Shown here one piece after another: positions 8,868 to 17,894 of a stretch of DNA of 64,000 bases (positions are counted from its first letter, which is position 1; each line of letters starts with the position of its first letter). The notes under the pieces were generated by a model, which saw nothing but the letters and a program-made list of their open reading frames with translations, searched no databases and was not told the origin of the DNA. Both the position numbers and the translations under genes were made by a program. Origin of the DNA: DASSBR01 sp035688265 (GTDB taxonomy: Bacteria; Pseudomonadota; Gammaproteobacteria; Natronospirales; DASSBR01); the NCBI GenBank assembly GCA_035688265.1, contig DASSNE010000058.1, positions 62,001 through 126,000 on the forward strand, written 5' to 3'.

Positions 8868-9932
8868 ATGCAACCCGATCACGATCTGAGCGCAGACATC
8901 CAGGCTCGCGTGGCCGACGCGGCCGCCCGGCAAACGCCGCTCGCGATCGTCGGCGGCGACACCAAGCGCTTTCTCGGCCGCGAGATGCCGGGTGAACCGC
9001 TGGCGCTCGTCAATCATTGCGGCGTAGTCGACTACTATCCCGAAGAACTCGTCCTGACCGCCCGCACCGGCACGCCGATAGCCGAACTCGAAACACTGCT
9101 GGCGGAGCACGACCAGATGTTTGCCTTCGAGCCGCCGCACTTCGGCGCCGGCGCCACCCTCGGCGGCACGATCGCCGCGAATCTGTCCGGCCCGCGCCGT
9201 CCCTATGCCGGCGCGGCACGCGACTTCGTGCTCGGCGCCCGCATTGTCAACGGGCGTGGCGAAATCCTGCGCTTCGGCGGCGAGGTGATGAAAAACGTCG
9301 CCGGCTACGACCTGTCGCGGCTCATGGCCGGCGCGATGGGGACGCTGGGCGTGATGCTGGATGTGAGCCTCAAGGTATTGCCGCGACCGCGCGAGGAAGT
9401 GACGCTCACGCAGCCGTCGGCACCGCAGGAGGCCATTGAAGCGTTGTGCCGCTGGGCGGCGCGGCCGCTGCCGATCTCCGCGTCGTGCATTGAAGACGAG
9501 CGCCTTTACGTGCGCCTGTCCGGCACGGCGAGCGCGCTGGCAAAAGCGCGGGCGATCATCGGCGGCGACGAGTTAACGGATGCGGATTCGTTCTGGCAGG
9601 ATGTCCGCGAGCAGCGGCGACCGTTCTTCGGCGGCGATACATTTCTGTGGCGCGTGTCGCTTCCGCCGGCGGCGGCGCCGAAACTGCCGGGGGAACAATT
9701 GATCGAATGGGGTGGCGCGCTGCGCTGGCTCAAAAGCGACGCGCCGGCCGTCGTGATTCGCGCCGCCGCGGCAGAACAGGGCGGGCACGCGATGCTGTTT
9801 CGTGCGCCGAAACCGGACGACGCGCCTTATCACCCGTTGCCGCAGGCGTTGATGCAGCTTCACAAGCGCATCAAGGACGCAATCGACCCGCAGCACATTT
9901 TTAATCGCGGCCGTATGTATCCGGAGCTTTAA
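8868..9932 (+). CDS. glcE: Glycolate/D-lactate oxidase FAD-binding subunit GlcE
   Basis: A 354-residue protein with a shortened FAD-binding fold: PLAIVGGDTKRFLGR, HFGAGATLGGTIAANLSGP and GEVMKNVAGYDLSRLMAG are GlcE hallmarks, and the C-terminal DPQHIFNRGRMYPEL is conserved. The ATG at 8868 follows the REP-like palindrome; upstream in-frame sequence is repeat and glcD shadow. Its TAA overlaps the glcF ATG by one base, which supports coupled synthesis of the complex. Confidence 0.92.
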   Translation: MQPDHDLSADIQARVADAAARQTPLAIVGGDTKRFLGREMPGEPLALVNHCGVVDYYPEELVLTARTGTPIAELETLLAEHDQMFAFEPPHFGAGATLGGTIAANLSGPRRPYAGAARDFVLGARIVNGRGEILRFGGEVMKNVAGYDLSRLMAGAMGTLGVMLDVSLKVLPRPREEVTLTQPSAPQEAIEALCRWAARPLPISASCIEDERLYVRLSGTASALAKARAIIGGDELTDADSFWQDVREQRRPFFGGDTFLWRVSLPPAAAPKLPGEQLIEWGGALRWLKSDAPAVVIRAAAAEQGGHAMLFRAPKPDDAPYHPLPQALMQLHKRIKDAIDPQHIFNRGRMYPEL

Positions 9933-11155
9933 TGCAAACGAATCTCGCGGAACAATTCAGGCAGAGCGCCGACGGCCGCGAGGCCGAAGCGATTCTGCAC
10001 GCCTGCGTGCATTGCGGCTTTTGCACCGCCACCTGCCCCACCTATCAACTGGTCGGCGACGAACTGGATGGACCGCGCGGCCGCATCTACCTGATGAAAA
10101 TGGTGCTCGAAGGCGAGGCGCCGAGTCGCAAGACGCAACTGCACCTAGACCGCTGCCTCACCTGCCGCGCCTGCGAAACGACCTGTCCATCCGGCGTTCA
10201 GTACGGCCGGCTCGCGGACATCGGCCGCGCCGCCGTAGACGCACAGGTAAAACGGCCGCTTCTGGAACGCGTCATGCGTCGCGCGCTGCGCGCGGTCGTG
10301 CCGTATCCCAAACGCTTCGCCCTGCTCTACAAGCTGGGCCGGATTGCGCCGCAGCGACTGTCCGGCGGCATGTGCAAAGCGCCGACGCGCTCCGGAGCCG
10401 CTGCCTGGCCCGCCAGCCGGGGACTCGATCGCAAAATGCTGGTGCTGGACGGCTGCGTGCAACCGGTAGCCGCGCCCGCAACCAATGCAGCGGCGGCGCG
10501 CGTGCTGGCGCAACTGGGCATCGAACTGCAACGGCCGGAAGGCGCCGGCTGCTGCGGCGCGATCAGCCATCACCTGACCGCGCCCGAAGAAGCCAAGTCG
10601 TTTATGCGCCGCAATATCGACGCGTGGTGGCCCTACATCGAAGCCGGCGCCGAGGCGCTGGTGATGACCGCGAGCGGCTGCGGGGCGATGGTGCGGGAGT
10701 ATGGCCACCTGCTGCGCGACGATTTGAATTACGCCACCAAGGCGGCGCGGGTTTCGGAACTGACGCTGGATCTCAGCGAAGTGCTGGCACGCGAAAATCT
10801 CGACCCATTCGCCGGCATCGGCAACGGCCGCCGGATCGCCTGGCACCCGCCGTGCACCCTGCAGCACGGGCAACAGGTGGTCGGCGTGGCGGAGCGGATT
10901 TTACGGGCGGCGGGATTCGATCTCGTGCCGGTGCGAGACAGCCACCTGTGCTGCGGCTCGGCCGGCACTTATTCGCTGCTGCAGAACAAGCTCGCCGAGC
11001 CGTTGTTGCATAACAAGCTCGACGCGCTTCAGGAACGCAGCCCGGAAATTATCGTCACCGCCAACATCGGCTGCCAGTTGCACCTGGGCAGCGAGGCGGA
11101 TGTGCCGGTCCGGCATTGGGTTGAATTACTCGACGACCCGATTCTGGCGGCATGA
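9932..11155 (+). CDS. glcF: Glycolate/D-lactate oxidase iron-sulfur subunit GlcF
   Basis: A 407-residue subunit with two 4Fe-4S motifs, CVHCGFCTATCP (Cys 25, 28, 31, 35) and CLTCRACETTCP (Cys 75, 78, 81, 85). Two CCG-type motifs follow (GAGCCGAISHH and HLCCGSAGTYS). It carries electrons from GlcD/GlcE flavin toward the quinone pool at the inner membrane. It is the last gene of the plus-strand operon that begins with the MFS transporter and is convergent with the GH18 gene 34 bp away. Confidence 0.93.
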   Translation: MQTNLAEQFRQSADGREAEAILHACVHCGFCTATCPTYQLVGDELDGPRGRIYLMKMVLEGEAPSRKTQLHLDRCLTCRACETTCPSGVQYGRLADIGRAAVDAQVKRPLLERVMRRALRAVVPYPKRFALLYKLGRIAPQRLSGGMCKAPTRSGAAAWPASRGLDRKMLVLDGCVQPVAAPATNAAAARVLAQLGIELQRPEGAGCCGAISHHLTAPEEAKSFMRRNIDAWWPYIEAGAEALVMTASGCGAMVREYGHLLRDDLNYATKAARVSELTLDLSEVLARENLDPFAGIGNGRRIAWHPPCTLQHGQQVVGVAERILRAAGFDLVPVRDSHLCCGSAGTYSLLQNKLAEPLLHNKLDALQERSPEIIVTANIGCQLHLGSEADVPVRHWVELLDDPILAA

Positions 11156-11189
11156 CGCCGTCGGTCTCCGTCTCCCGATAAACTTAAAC

Positions 11190-12278
11190 TCAACGGCTGT
11201 AGTGGATCGGCTGCGTCTGTTTGGCCAGCACCTTCCAGATGCCCGGATCCTCATAGCCCAGCACCCACGCCGAAAAGCCGCGGAAGTGGTATTTCGGAAT
11301 CAGTTGCAGCTTCTTGGCGAAAGACCGCGCATTCTCGATAAACATCCAGCTGAACACGCCGTTGGGATCGGTCCAGCGCGCATAATCCACGCCCTGCTTT
11401 GCCATCCAGTGCGGTTGCGCCTGGTAGCGATCCAGCAAGTTTTCGACTTCTCTGTAACTGATCTCGTCGCGGGTCGAATGCGGACCCTTCTTTTCGCTGT
11501 AGGCCGGATACCAGTAATCCGAGTAGGTCGGGATGCCGAATGAAATCTTCTGCGGATCGATGCCCAGCTTGACCAGGTAGTTGGCCATGTTGACCATCCA
11601 GGGAATGCCGGCAACCGGACCGGGCGGCGTCAGCGACGTGTGCTCGTCGTAGGACATGAACGACATGAAATCGCCGATCTTCGCCAGCTTCCTGAAATTG
11701 AACGCGCCGCGCCAGTTTTCGTACAGGAAGCGGCTGAATCCGCTATGGCCGGCATTCGGCGCCGGCTGGTCCGACTTCACCACCGCCATGCTGATCTTGT
11801 ACCCGTGCTTGTGCATCGCGTCGGCGGCCTGGCGATAAAAATCGGTGTACGCGTCGCCGTCGGTGACGTGCACGTTTTCGAGATCGAATTGCCAGCCGTA
11901 ATAGTGATACTTGTCGGCGTAAAACAGCATCAGCCGAATTGCGCGCGCCCGCGCCTTTGGATCGTTCAGAAACGTGTGAATCGCCTGCTGGTCGAACGTC
12001 GCGATAATCGGCATGACCATGACGTGATGCGCCTTCGCGATGCTCAGCACGCGCGGATCGACGCCGCCGTATACCGTGCCGTACTGGTCGAGGTGGTATG
12101 CGGCCGGTACCACAATCGAGATTTCGCCGGCGTGATTCTTGAAGCTGGTGAACGAGTCCAGCGTGTCGACCATGTAAAAAAGGTTCTCGGACTTGAAAGT
12201 CTGCGCACGGGCGGTTTGCGCGGCCAGCAGCACAAAAGTCAGGCTGAACAACAGCGTCAGCGTTTTCTTCGCATTCAT
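11190..12278 (-). CDS. Exported GH18-like glycoside hydrolase, YaaH/SleL-like active site
   Basis: A 362-residue protein with signal peptide MNAKKTLTLLFSLTFVLLAA...ARAQ. The GH18 strand-4 motif appears as YYGWQFDLENV, keeping Asp132 and the catalytic Glu134 but replacing the first two Asp residues of DxxDxDxE with Tyr and Gln. Spore-cortex enzymes YaaH/SleL likewise keep a D-x-E core followed by N. Later segments such as DFMSFMSYDEHT and FGIPTYSDYW match GH18 substrate loops. It is third in the dadA-aminoacylase-GH18 operon, 12 bp after the preceding stop with a GAGGAG ribosome site. A chitin substrate is possible, but the neighbours favour murein fragments. Confidence 0.75.
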   Translation of the reverse strand: MNAKKTLTLLFSLTFVLLAAQTARAQTFKSENLFYMVDTLDSFTSFKNHAGEISIVVPAAYHLDQYGTVYGGVDPRVLSIAKAHHVMVMPIIATFDQQAIHTFLNDPKARARAIRLMLFYADKYHYYGWQFDLENVHVTDGDAYTDFYRQAADAMHKHGYKISMAVVKSDQPAPNAGHSGFSRFLYENWRGAFNFRKLAKIGDFMSFMSYDEHTSLTPPGPVAGIPWMVNMANYLVKLGIDPQKISFGIPTYSDYWYPAYSEKKGPHSTRDEISYREVENLLDRYQAQPHWMAKQGVDYARWTDPNGVFSWMFIENARSFAKKLQLIPKYHFRGFSAWVLGYEDPGIWKVLAKQTQPIHYSR

Positions 12279-12290
12279 AATCTTTCTCCT

Positions 12291-13982
12291 CTACTGGTGC
12301 CCCGGCCCGTACAGAACCTTGCCCGGCAACGCCTGCGTCATCTTGCCCCCGGCGATCACCGGCACGCCGTTCACCAGCACGTAAGCCATGCCTTGAGCCA
12401 GTTGCCTGGGTTTCTCGAAAGTTGCCGGCGCGTGCAGTTTCGCCGGATTGAAAATGACGATATCGGCGAACATGCCTTTTTTGATCACGCCGCGCTGCGT
12501 CAGGCCCATGCGCTGCGCGGGCAACGCAGTCATCTTGCGAATGGCATCCGGCAACGTCAGCACGTGGTCCTTGCGGACGTATTTCTCGATGATGCGCGGA
12601 AACGTCGCGTAGGCGCGCGGATGCGGATGGCCTTCGCCGAGCAAGCCCGTCGGCGCCTGCGCCGCCGAGTCGTCGTCGATGGACACCCACGGCTGCTTGA
12701 GCGCGAGCGTCACGTCCGGCTGCGACATGCCGAACACGGCGACGTCGGTGGCGGCATGGTCCTTGATCAGAATGTCGAGCAGTGTATCGATCGGTTTTTC
12801 GTGCCAGCTTTTCGCGATGTCGTCGAGACGCCTGCCTTCGAGCCCCTTGAGCGCCGGGTTCCCGACCGACGTGATTTCGACCGCGTGCGGCCCCGGCACT
12901 TCCAGCCAGTCATTGCTCCAGGCGTCCGACGGCGTGCGCATATCCTTTTCGATTCGCGCGCGCGTCTGCGGATTCTTGAGCCGCGCGAGCAGCCTGGCGG
13001 TGCCGCCGGCATGCGCCCACGGTGGGATGAATGACGCCAGATCGTTGCCCCAGGCGGTGTAGGCATACGTATCGGCGCTGACGTCGAGACCGGCTTTGCG
13101 CGCCGCGTCGATCTTCGCGATCACCGCTGGCATGCTGCCCCAGTTCTGGTGGCCTGCTACTTTGAGGTGGAAAATTTCCGCCGGAATGTGCGCCCTGCGC
13201 GCGATGTCGAACACTTCGTCGAGCGCGGCCATCTCGGCGTTGCCCTCGCTGCGCATGTGGGTCGCATAGATGCCGCCGAAGCGCGCCGCGGTTTTTGCCA
13301 GCGCGACCAGTTCCGGCGTCGTGCTGTAGGTTGCCGGCGGATACTGCAGGGCCGTCGATACGCCGAAGGCGCCGGCCCGCATGGCGCGGGCAACCACCGC
13401 CTGCATTTGCTTCAGTTCCGCCGGTGTCGCCTTGCTGTCGCCGTAGCCGATCACCATTTCCCGTGCCGTGGCGGCACCGACGTAGGTGCCGAAGTTCACC
13501 GCGGTCCCCTGCTTCTGCAGGAGTTTGAAATAATCGCCCAGCGTCCGCCAGGTCGGCTTGATGTGATAGTGCCGGTAGGCCGGCATGTTTTCCTTGATGA
13601 TCGCCGCATTGAGCGGCGCGACGGATTCGCCTTCGCCGGTGATGACCGTGGTCACGCCCTGGAATATTTTCGACGGCGCATGGCCGTCCACCAGCAGCGT
13701 CAGCGCGGATTGATCCAGCATGTCGATGAACCCGGGCGCAACGACCATGCCGTGCGCGTCGATCACTTGCTTCGCATGCACATTCCCCAACCGGCCGATG
13801 GCGGCGATGCGGCCATTCGAAATCGCGATGTCGCCGTCAAACCACGGCGAGCCGGTGCCGTTGATGATGTGACCGTTGCGGATGACGAGGTCGTACGTTT
13901 TAGGCGCACCGGCCCCGGCGGATGCAAGCGCGCCGAGCACACTCAACAGCAGGATCGCCAGAATCCAGGTTGTCCTACGCAT
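12291..13982 (-). CDS. N-acyl-D-amino-acid deacylase family amidohydrolase (D-aminoacylase-like)
   Basis: A 563-residue exported amidohydrolase; the start MRRTTWILAILLLSVLGALA gives a signal peptide and overlaps the dadA stop by 8 bases. Members hydrolyse N-acyl-D-amino acids or D-aminoacyl peptides. Segments matching the family are IYATHMRSEGN and PAEIFHLKVAG, with metal-ligand His residues. The first metal motif is unusual: where D-aminoacylases have PGFIDxHxH, this protein reads PGFIDMLDQS, and the usual Cys position reads GEGES. It may bind one metal only, or differ in activity. Translational coupling to dadA fits release of a D-amino acid followed by its oxidation. Confidence 0.82.
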   Translation of the reverse strand: MRRTTWILAILLLSVLGALASAGAGAPKTYDLVIRNGHIINGTGSPWFDGDIAISNGRIAAIGRLGNVHAKQVIDAHGMVVAPGFIDMLDQSALTLLVDGHAPSKIFQGVTTVITGEGESVAPLNAAIIKENMPAYRHYHIKPTWRTLGDYFKLLQKQGTAVNFGTYVGAATAREMVIGYGDSKATPAELKQMQAVVARAMRAGAFGVSTALQYPPATYSTTPELVALAKTAARFGGIYATHMRSEGNAEMAALDEVFDIARRAHIPAEIFHLKVAGHQNWGSMPAVIAKIDAARKAGLDVSADTYAYTAWGNDLASFIPPWAHAGGTARLLARLKNPQTRARIEKDMRTPSDAWSNDWLEVPGPHAVEITSVGNPALKGLEGRRLDDIAKSWHEKPIDTLLDILIKDHAATDVAVFGMSQPDVTLALKQPWVSIDDDSAAQAPTGLLGEGHPHPRAYATFPRIIEKYVRKDHVLTLPDAIRKMTALPAQRMGLTQRGVIKKGMFADIVIFNPAKLHAPATFEKPRQLAQGMAYVLVNGVPVIAGGKMTQALPGKVLYGPGHQ

Positions 13983-15213
13983 GCCGCTGCCGTTCCGCTG
14001 GCTGGCGACCGCCCGACGGGACGATCTGCTGCGCGACTTCAACCGCGCTGGCCGGCGCGAGAGTAAAGCCCAGCGCGCCCTGGCCGGCGTTGACCCAGAG
14101 TCCGTCCACCCGCGTGCTGCCGATGACCGGTATGCCGTCCGGTGTCGCCGGCCGCAGGCCGACCCACTCGGTCGCCGGCTGTCGCGCGGCCACCGCCGGC
14201 AGTAACGCGGCGGCCTGCTCCTTCAGCAGCGCCATGCGCGGCGGGCGTATCGTCAGGTTCTGTCCGTCCATATCCGCGATACCGGCGAGCCGCAGCCGGT
14301 CGCCGATACGCGCGCAGACCGTTTTGCGGGAATAATCCGTGACGCTGGCCTTGGGCAAGGCGGCGCGATCGATATCGTCGTACGTGAGGCTGTACCCCTT
14401 GAGCGGGTACAGGGGCAGGCGGATGCCCAGCGGCTTCAGCAGACTGCGCGAGGCGATGCCGGCGGCAACGACCGCCGCGGAACTGTCGATGTCGCCATCG
14501 TCGGTCTTGAGCGCAACCAGCCGGCGACGCGACACGCGGATGCCGGTCACGCGGGTCTGGTGGATTTCAACGCCGAGTTGGCGCAGCGTCCGCGCCAGTT
14601 CCTGGCAGAGCTTGTAGCAATCGCCGACTTCCTCGGTCGGTGTCCAGATGGCGCCGCGGATCTGATGCTCGAGGTGCCCGAGCGCCGGCTCCAGGTCGAC
14701 GGTTTCGCGCGGCGACAGGATCTGCTGCTCTATGCCCAGCGACGCCTGCCACGCGACCTGGTCGCAGGCAGCGTGAAAATCGTGCAGATCGCGATGAAAG
14801 ACCAGCTTGCCGTTGGCGCGCCAGTCGAAGTCGAGTTTGTAGTCCACCCGCCAGCGGTTGAGGATCTCCTGGCTCGACCGGCCCAAGGGCCCGAGCGAGG
14901 CGACGCTGGCGTGCGCCTGGCGGCGCGTGCAGGCGCGCAGAAATTGTACTCCCCATTGCCATAATATCGGGTCGAGCGCGTCGTAGACACGGGTCGGGCT
15001 CGAGCTCGCCAGCAGCCACTTGGGCAGCTTGGGCAGAATCTCGGGGCTCGCGAGCGGCGCAATGTAGGCATAAGAAAGCTGGCCGCCGTTCGCCCGACTG
15101 GTCCCGCTGCCCGGCGGCAGGGGATCGAGCACGTCAACGCGGCAGCCGCATTCCGCCAGCGCGAGCGCGGTACTCAGGCCGACGATACCGGCACCAATAA
15201 TTTGAACGCGCAT
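13975..15213 (-). CDS. dadA: D-amino acid dehydrogenase, FAD-dependent (DadA-like)
   Basis: A 412-residue flavoprotein with N-terminal FAD fold GAGIVGLSTALAL (residues 7-19) and the DadA-type SRANGGQLSYAY segment. The C-terminal WVGLRPATPDGIPVIG and NAGQGALGFTLA are typical. It deaminates D-alanine and other D-amino acids to 2-oxoacids, feeding electrons to the respiratory chain. A GTG at 15222 is in frame, but GGGAG sits four bases before the ATG at 15213, so that start is chosen. It is first in a minus-strand operon and diverges from lysR, with operator 2 between them. D-alanine is a major product of murein turnover. Confidence 0.9.
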   Translation of the reverse strand: MRVQIIGAGIVGLSTALALAECGCRVDVLDPLPPGSGTSRANGGQLSYAYIAPLASPEILPKLPKWLLASSSPTRVYDALDPILWQWGVQFLRACTRRQAHASVASLGPLGRSSQEILNRWRVDYKLDFDWRANGKLVFHRDLHDFHAACDQVAWQASLGIEQQILSPRETVDLEPALGHLEHQIRGAIWTPTEEVGDCYKLCQELARTLRQLGVEIHQTRVTGIRVSRRRLVALKTDDGDIDSSAAVVAAGIASRSLLKPLGIRLPLYPLKGYSLTYDDIDRAALPKASVTDYSRKTVCARIGDRLRLAGIADMDGQNLTIRPPRMALLKEQAAALLPAVAARQPATEWVGLRPATPDGIPVIGSTRVDGLWVNAGQGALGFTLAPASAVEVAQQIVPSGGRQPAERQRHA

Positions 15214-15276
15214 ATCTCCCACTTATTTAAAATATCAGCGACACGCGAGACGTAAATCGCCGATATGCAATCCGAC

Positions 15277-15293
15277 TATAGCCAACTGCTATA
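15277..15293. promoter_or_regulatory. Palindromic operator 2, between dadA and lysR
   Basis: TATAGCCAACTGCTATA has 6-bp inverted arms TATAGC/GCTATA around five bases. It differs from operator 1 in one base. The centre is 72 bp from the dadA start and 54 bp from the lysR start, the usual place for a LysR autoregulatory site that also controls the divergent target operon. Confidence 0.8.
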
Positions 15294-15338
15294 CTGACCC
15301 CGGGTAAACCATTACCAAGACCAGTTCGGAGTGACACC

Positions 15339-16247
15339 ATGCAGTTCAGGCTACGTGACCTCGAGGTCCTCGATGCAGTCCTGCGCACCGGCAGCACGCT
15401 TGCTGCCGCCGAGTGTCTGCACGTAACGCAGCCGGTTGTTTCAAGAAGCCTCAAGCATGCCGAGCAGCGGCTTGGCTACGACTTGTTCCGTCGCCACCGC
15501 GGCCGGCTTGAGCCGACGCCCGAAGCGCAGGCTCTGATTCCGGAACTCAACTCGTTTTTTGCCCACTGGCGCAAAATCCAGGACTATGCCCTGCACCTCG
15601 CCGACCGGCCGATCGCGCTGCGGGTGGCCGTCAACCCGGCGCTGATTCACGTGCTGCCCGAGGCGGTCGCACAGGTAAACCGGAAAATGCGCGGCATCCG
15701 CTTCCAACTGCTGACGCTGCACACCACCGAGATCATCGACAAGCTGTTTTCCGGCCAGCTCGACATCGGCATCAGCCAGGGCGGCACCATTCCGGACGGC
15801 ATTGCCGCCGAGGAACTCGGCCAGGGCGAATTCGTCATGCTCGCGCCGCGCACCGAGAAGAACAGCCAGACCAGGCTCAGCCTCAAGGCGCTGACGGCGC
15901 AGCCATTCGTTGGACTGCAGACCGACGCCGGGCTCGGCAAAATCATCGGCGGATACCTGCACGAGCGCGGCATCGAGCCGTCGATCGTCGCCCGCGTCCA
16001 GACCTACCGGCTGGCGGTGTCGCTGGTCGAGCAGGGTCTGGGGGCGACCATCGTCGACCGATTCACTGCGGACACGGCCAACGAGGCACTGGTGGTGCGG
16101 GCGCCGCTCGCCGATGCACCGACGTTTGCCATTCACGCGCTCTATCATCCCCGCCATATCGCCGGCAATGCCGAAAAGTTGTTATGCGAAAGCATCGCCA
16201 AGCTGCTGCGCGGCGACGCAACCGAAACGGCTGCCGCAACCGCATAG
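15339..16247 (+). CDS. LysR-type transcriptional regulator, predicted master regulator of the locus
   Basis: A 302-residue regulator. Residues 3 to 62 form the winged helix-turn-helix (TGSTLAAAECLHVTQPVVSR), followed by the linker and a periplasmic-binding-protein-like effector domain. The HTH resembles OccR/NocR-like members that respond to amino-acid-type ligands; it does not resemble AmpR. The ATG is preceded by GGAG. It is the only regulator gene in the window, lies next to operator 2, and the same palindrome recurs in three other divergent promoter regions. The effector is unknown; a D-amino acid or muropeptide component is a reasonable guess. Confidence 0.92.
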   Translation: MQFRLRDLEVLDAVLRTGSTLAAAECLHVTQPVVSRSLKHAEQRLGYDLFRRHRGRLEPTPEAQALIPELNSFFAHWRKIQDYALHLADRPIALRVAVNPALIHVLPEAVAQVNRKMRGIRFQLLTLHTTEIIDKLFSGQLDIGISQGGTIPDGIAAEELGQGEFVMLAPRTEKNSQTRLSLKALTAQPFVGLQTDAGLGKIIGGYLHERGIEPSIVARVQTYRLAVSLVEQGLGATIVDRFTADTANEALVVRAPLADAPTFAIHALYHPRHIAGNAEKLLCESIAKLLRGDATETAAATA

Positions 16248-16253
16248 CGACTT

Positions 16254-16313
16254 TCGTCATACCAGCGGTCCGTCATTCCTGCATTCCGTCATTCCAGCTT
16301 TCGCTGGAATGAC
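16254..16313. terminator. Repeat-derived hairpin between convergent genes
   Basis: GTCATTCCAGC (16288-16298) and GCTGGAATGAC (16303-16313) form an 11-bp perfect stem with a 4-base loop. It lies between the convergent lysR and S12-1 stops and could terminate both. Partial extra copies of GTCATACCAGC and GTCATTCCTGC lie just before it, relating it to the element at 7107-7291. A long T-run is absent, so efficient intrinsic termination is not certain. Confidence 0.55.
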
Positions 16314-16334
16314 AAGAAGGGGTGGCGAAATTGT

Positions 16335-17870
16335 TCACTTAGTTTTCCGGCGCGTGTAAGTGCCCACGCCGACCAGTCTCAATCGGTGCACCCGTCCGGT
16401 CGGGTCAAGCCGGAATTCCGCGTAGCCATGACCAAAATAGTGATAGCGCCAGGTAATGCGGAATGTGTTGTGGTTCCAATGCTGCATGTCGCCGATGAAC
16501 AGCCGGCCGCGCCGCAACACGAGGTGGCCGTCCTCCATCGACACCGTCACCTTTCCATACAAGGGATCGGTGTAAACACCGACGTAATCGGCGAGCGGTA
16601 CCGGTGGCTTTGAGTTCGGCACCCGCGCCTTGGCAAGCGCGTCGCCCTGCCCCGCCGCTTCGCGCTGCCGGGTAATCTTCAACAGCCGCGCGCTCCAGTC
16701 CGTCGTCGGCGCCCCGATGTACGCGTCAATCACCCGGTACATCAATGCCACCGGCAGCCAGTTTTCATCGCGGTTGCTAAGGACCACGACGCCCAGATGG
16801 AGGCTCGGGATCATGCCGAGGGCGGACTGGAAGCCATCGGTCTCGCCGTAATGCCAGTCGATGTGATAACCACGGTAATCGTTCATGAACAGCGTGAGCC
16901 CGTACGACAACGAGTGCGCCTCTGGCACGAACGCGCCGAACAGGCTGCCCTCGAAACTGCCGGGCGGTATCGCGATCTGCGGCGTCTCCATTTCGTGGAT
17001 CACGCCCGGGCTGACGATTTGGCGACCGTGCCACGTCCCGTCTGCCAGCAGCATCTTGAGCCAGTGCGCCATGTCGCTGACGCTGGAGACAACGCCGCCG
17101 GCCGGCGCGTCGTTCGCGTCGTAATACCAGCGAACCGGCTGAACCTTGCCGTCGACCTCACTGTGCGGCGTCGCCGTGTCGCCATGCGGTTTGAACGTCA
17201 TCAGCGTGTCGCTGTGCGTCATATCGAGTGGCTTGAAAATGCGCTTCTGGACCGCCTGATGCCACTGCTCACCGGTGATCGCGGGAATGATCTGCGCCGC
17301 CATAGTCACCATGATGTTGCTGTAGCAGAACGTCGCCCGGAACGGATAGCGCGGTTTGAGCAACCGCAGCTTGTGCATGATATCGGCGCGCGTGTTGTTC
17401 GTGCCGTATTCGAGAAAGCCGCCGTTGCAGTAACCGGTGCGGTGCGTCAGCAGGTCGCGAACCGTCACTTCCCGCGTCGCGTAAGGGCTGAAAAGTTCGA
17501 AGTCCGGGAGATATTTGGTGACGTGGTCGTCCCAGCCGAGTTTACCGGCATCAACCAGCGTACCCAGGGCGACCGTCGTGAAAGCCTTGCTGTTGGAGGC
17601 GATGGCAAAAATCGTGTTCCTGTCGACTTTCGCCGGCTTGCCCAGCTCACGGACACCGTAGCCTTGTGCCTTGACGATCCGGCCGTCCTTGACGATGGCA
17701 ATGGCGAGACCCGGTACCCGCCAGGCTCGCATTGATTTGAGGATGTAATGATCGAGACCCTGCAGCCGGGTCGGCGTCTCCGCTTGCGAAGGAACCGCGA
17801 ATACGGCTAGCGCGACGGCAACCGCGGCCGCTCTGGAGAGGGAGTACAGGTGGTCCAAAAATCTGAGCAC
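16335..17870 (-). CDS. Exported beta-lactamase-fold serine hydrolase (S12 family), paralogue 1
   Basis: A 511-residue protein with signal-like N-terminus. The S12 triad is clear: SNSK (Ser92, Lys95), YSN in FCYSNIM and an HYG third motif in WHYGETDG. The C-terminus carries a DUF3471-like beta domain (YVGVYTDPLYGKVTVS). This class includes DD-peptidases, D-aminopeptidases, esterases and the AmiE-type amidase, so beta-lactam resistance should not be assumed. The GTG at 17870 is chosen because the upstream in-frame GTG (17924) lies in a hairpin; neither has a strong ribosome site. It follows TBDR1 in one operon and is very similar to the genes at 40671, 42142 and 51727. Confidence 0.82.
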   Translation of the reverse strand: MLRFLDHLYSLSRAAAVAVALAVFAVPSQAETPTRLQGLDHYILKSMRAWRVPGLAIAIVKDGRIVKAQGYGVRELGKPAKVDRNTIFAIASNSKAFTTVALGTLVDAGKLGWDDHVTKYLPDFELFSPYATREVTVRDLLTHRTGYCNGGFLEYGTNNTRADIMHKLRLLKPRYPFRATFCYSNIMVTMAAQIIPAITGEQWHQAVQKRIFKPLDMTHSDTLMTFKPHGDTATPHSEVDGKVQPVRWYYDANDAPAGGVVSSVSDMAHWLKMLLADGTWHGRQIVSPGVIHEMETPQIAIPPGSFEGSLFGAFVPEAHSLSYGLTLFMNDYRGYHIDWHYGETDGFQSALGMIPSLHLGVVVLSNRDENWLPVALMYRVIDAYIGAPTTDWSARLLKITRQREAAGQGDALAKARVPNSKPPVPLADYVGVYTDPLYGKVTVSMEDGHLVLRRGRLFIGDMQHWNHNTFRITWRYHYFGHGYAEFRLDPTGRVHRLRLVGVGTYTRRKTK

Positions 17871-17894
17871 AGTGTCTGGTACGAGTCCGAAACG

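Noticed and set aside
15339..16247. LysR gene as AmpR
   Set aside because: The helix-turn-helix and effector region do not show AmpR features; it looks closer to OccR/NocR-like regulators.
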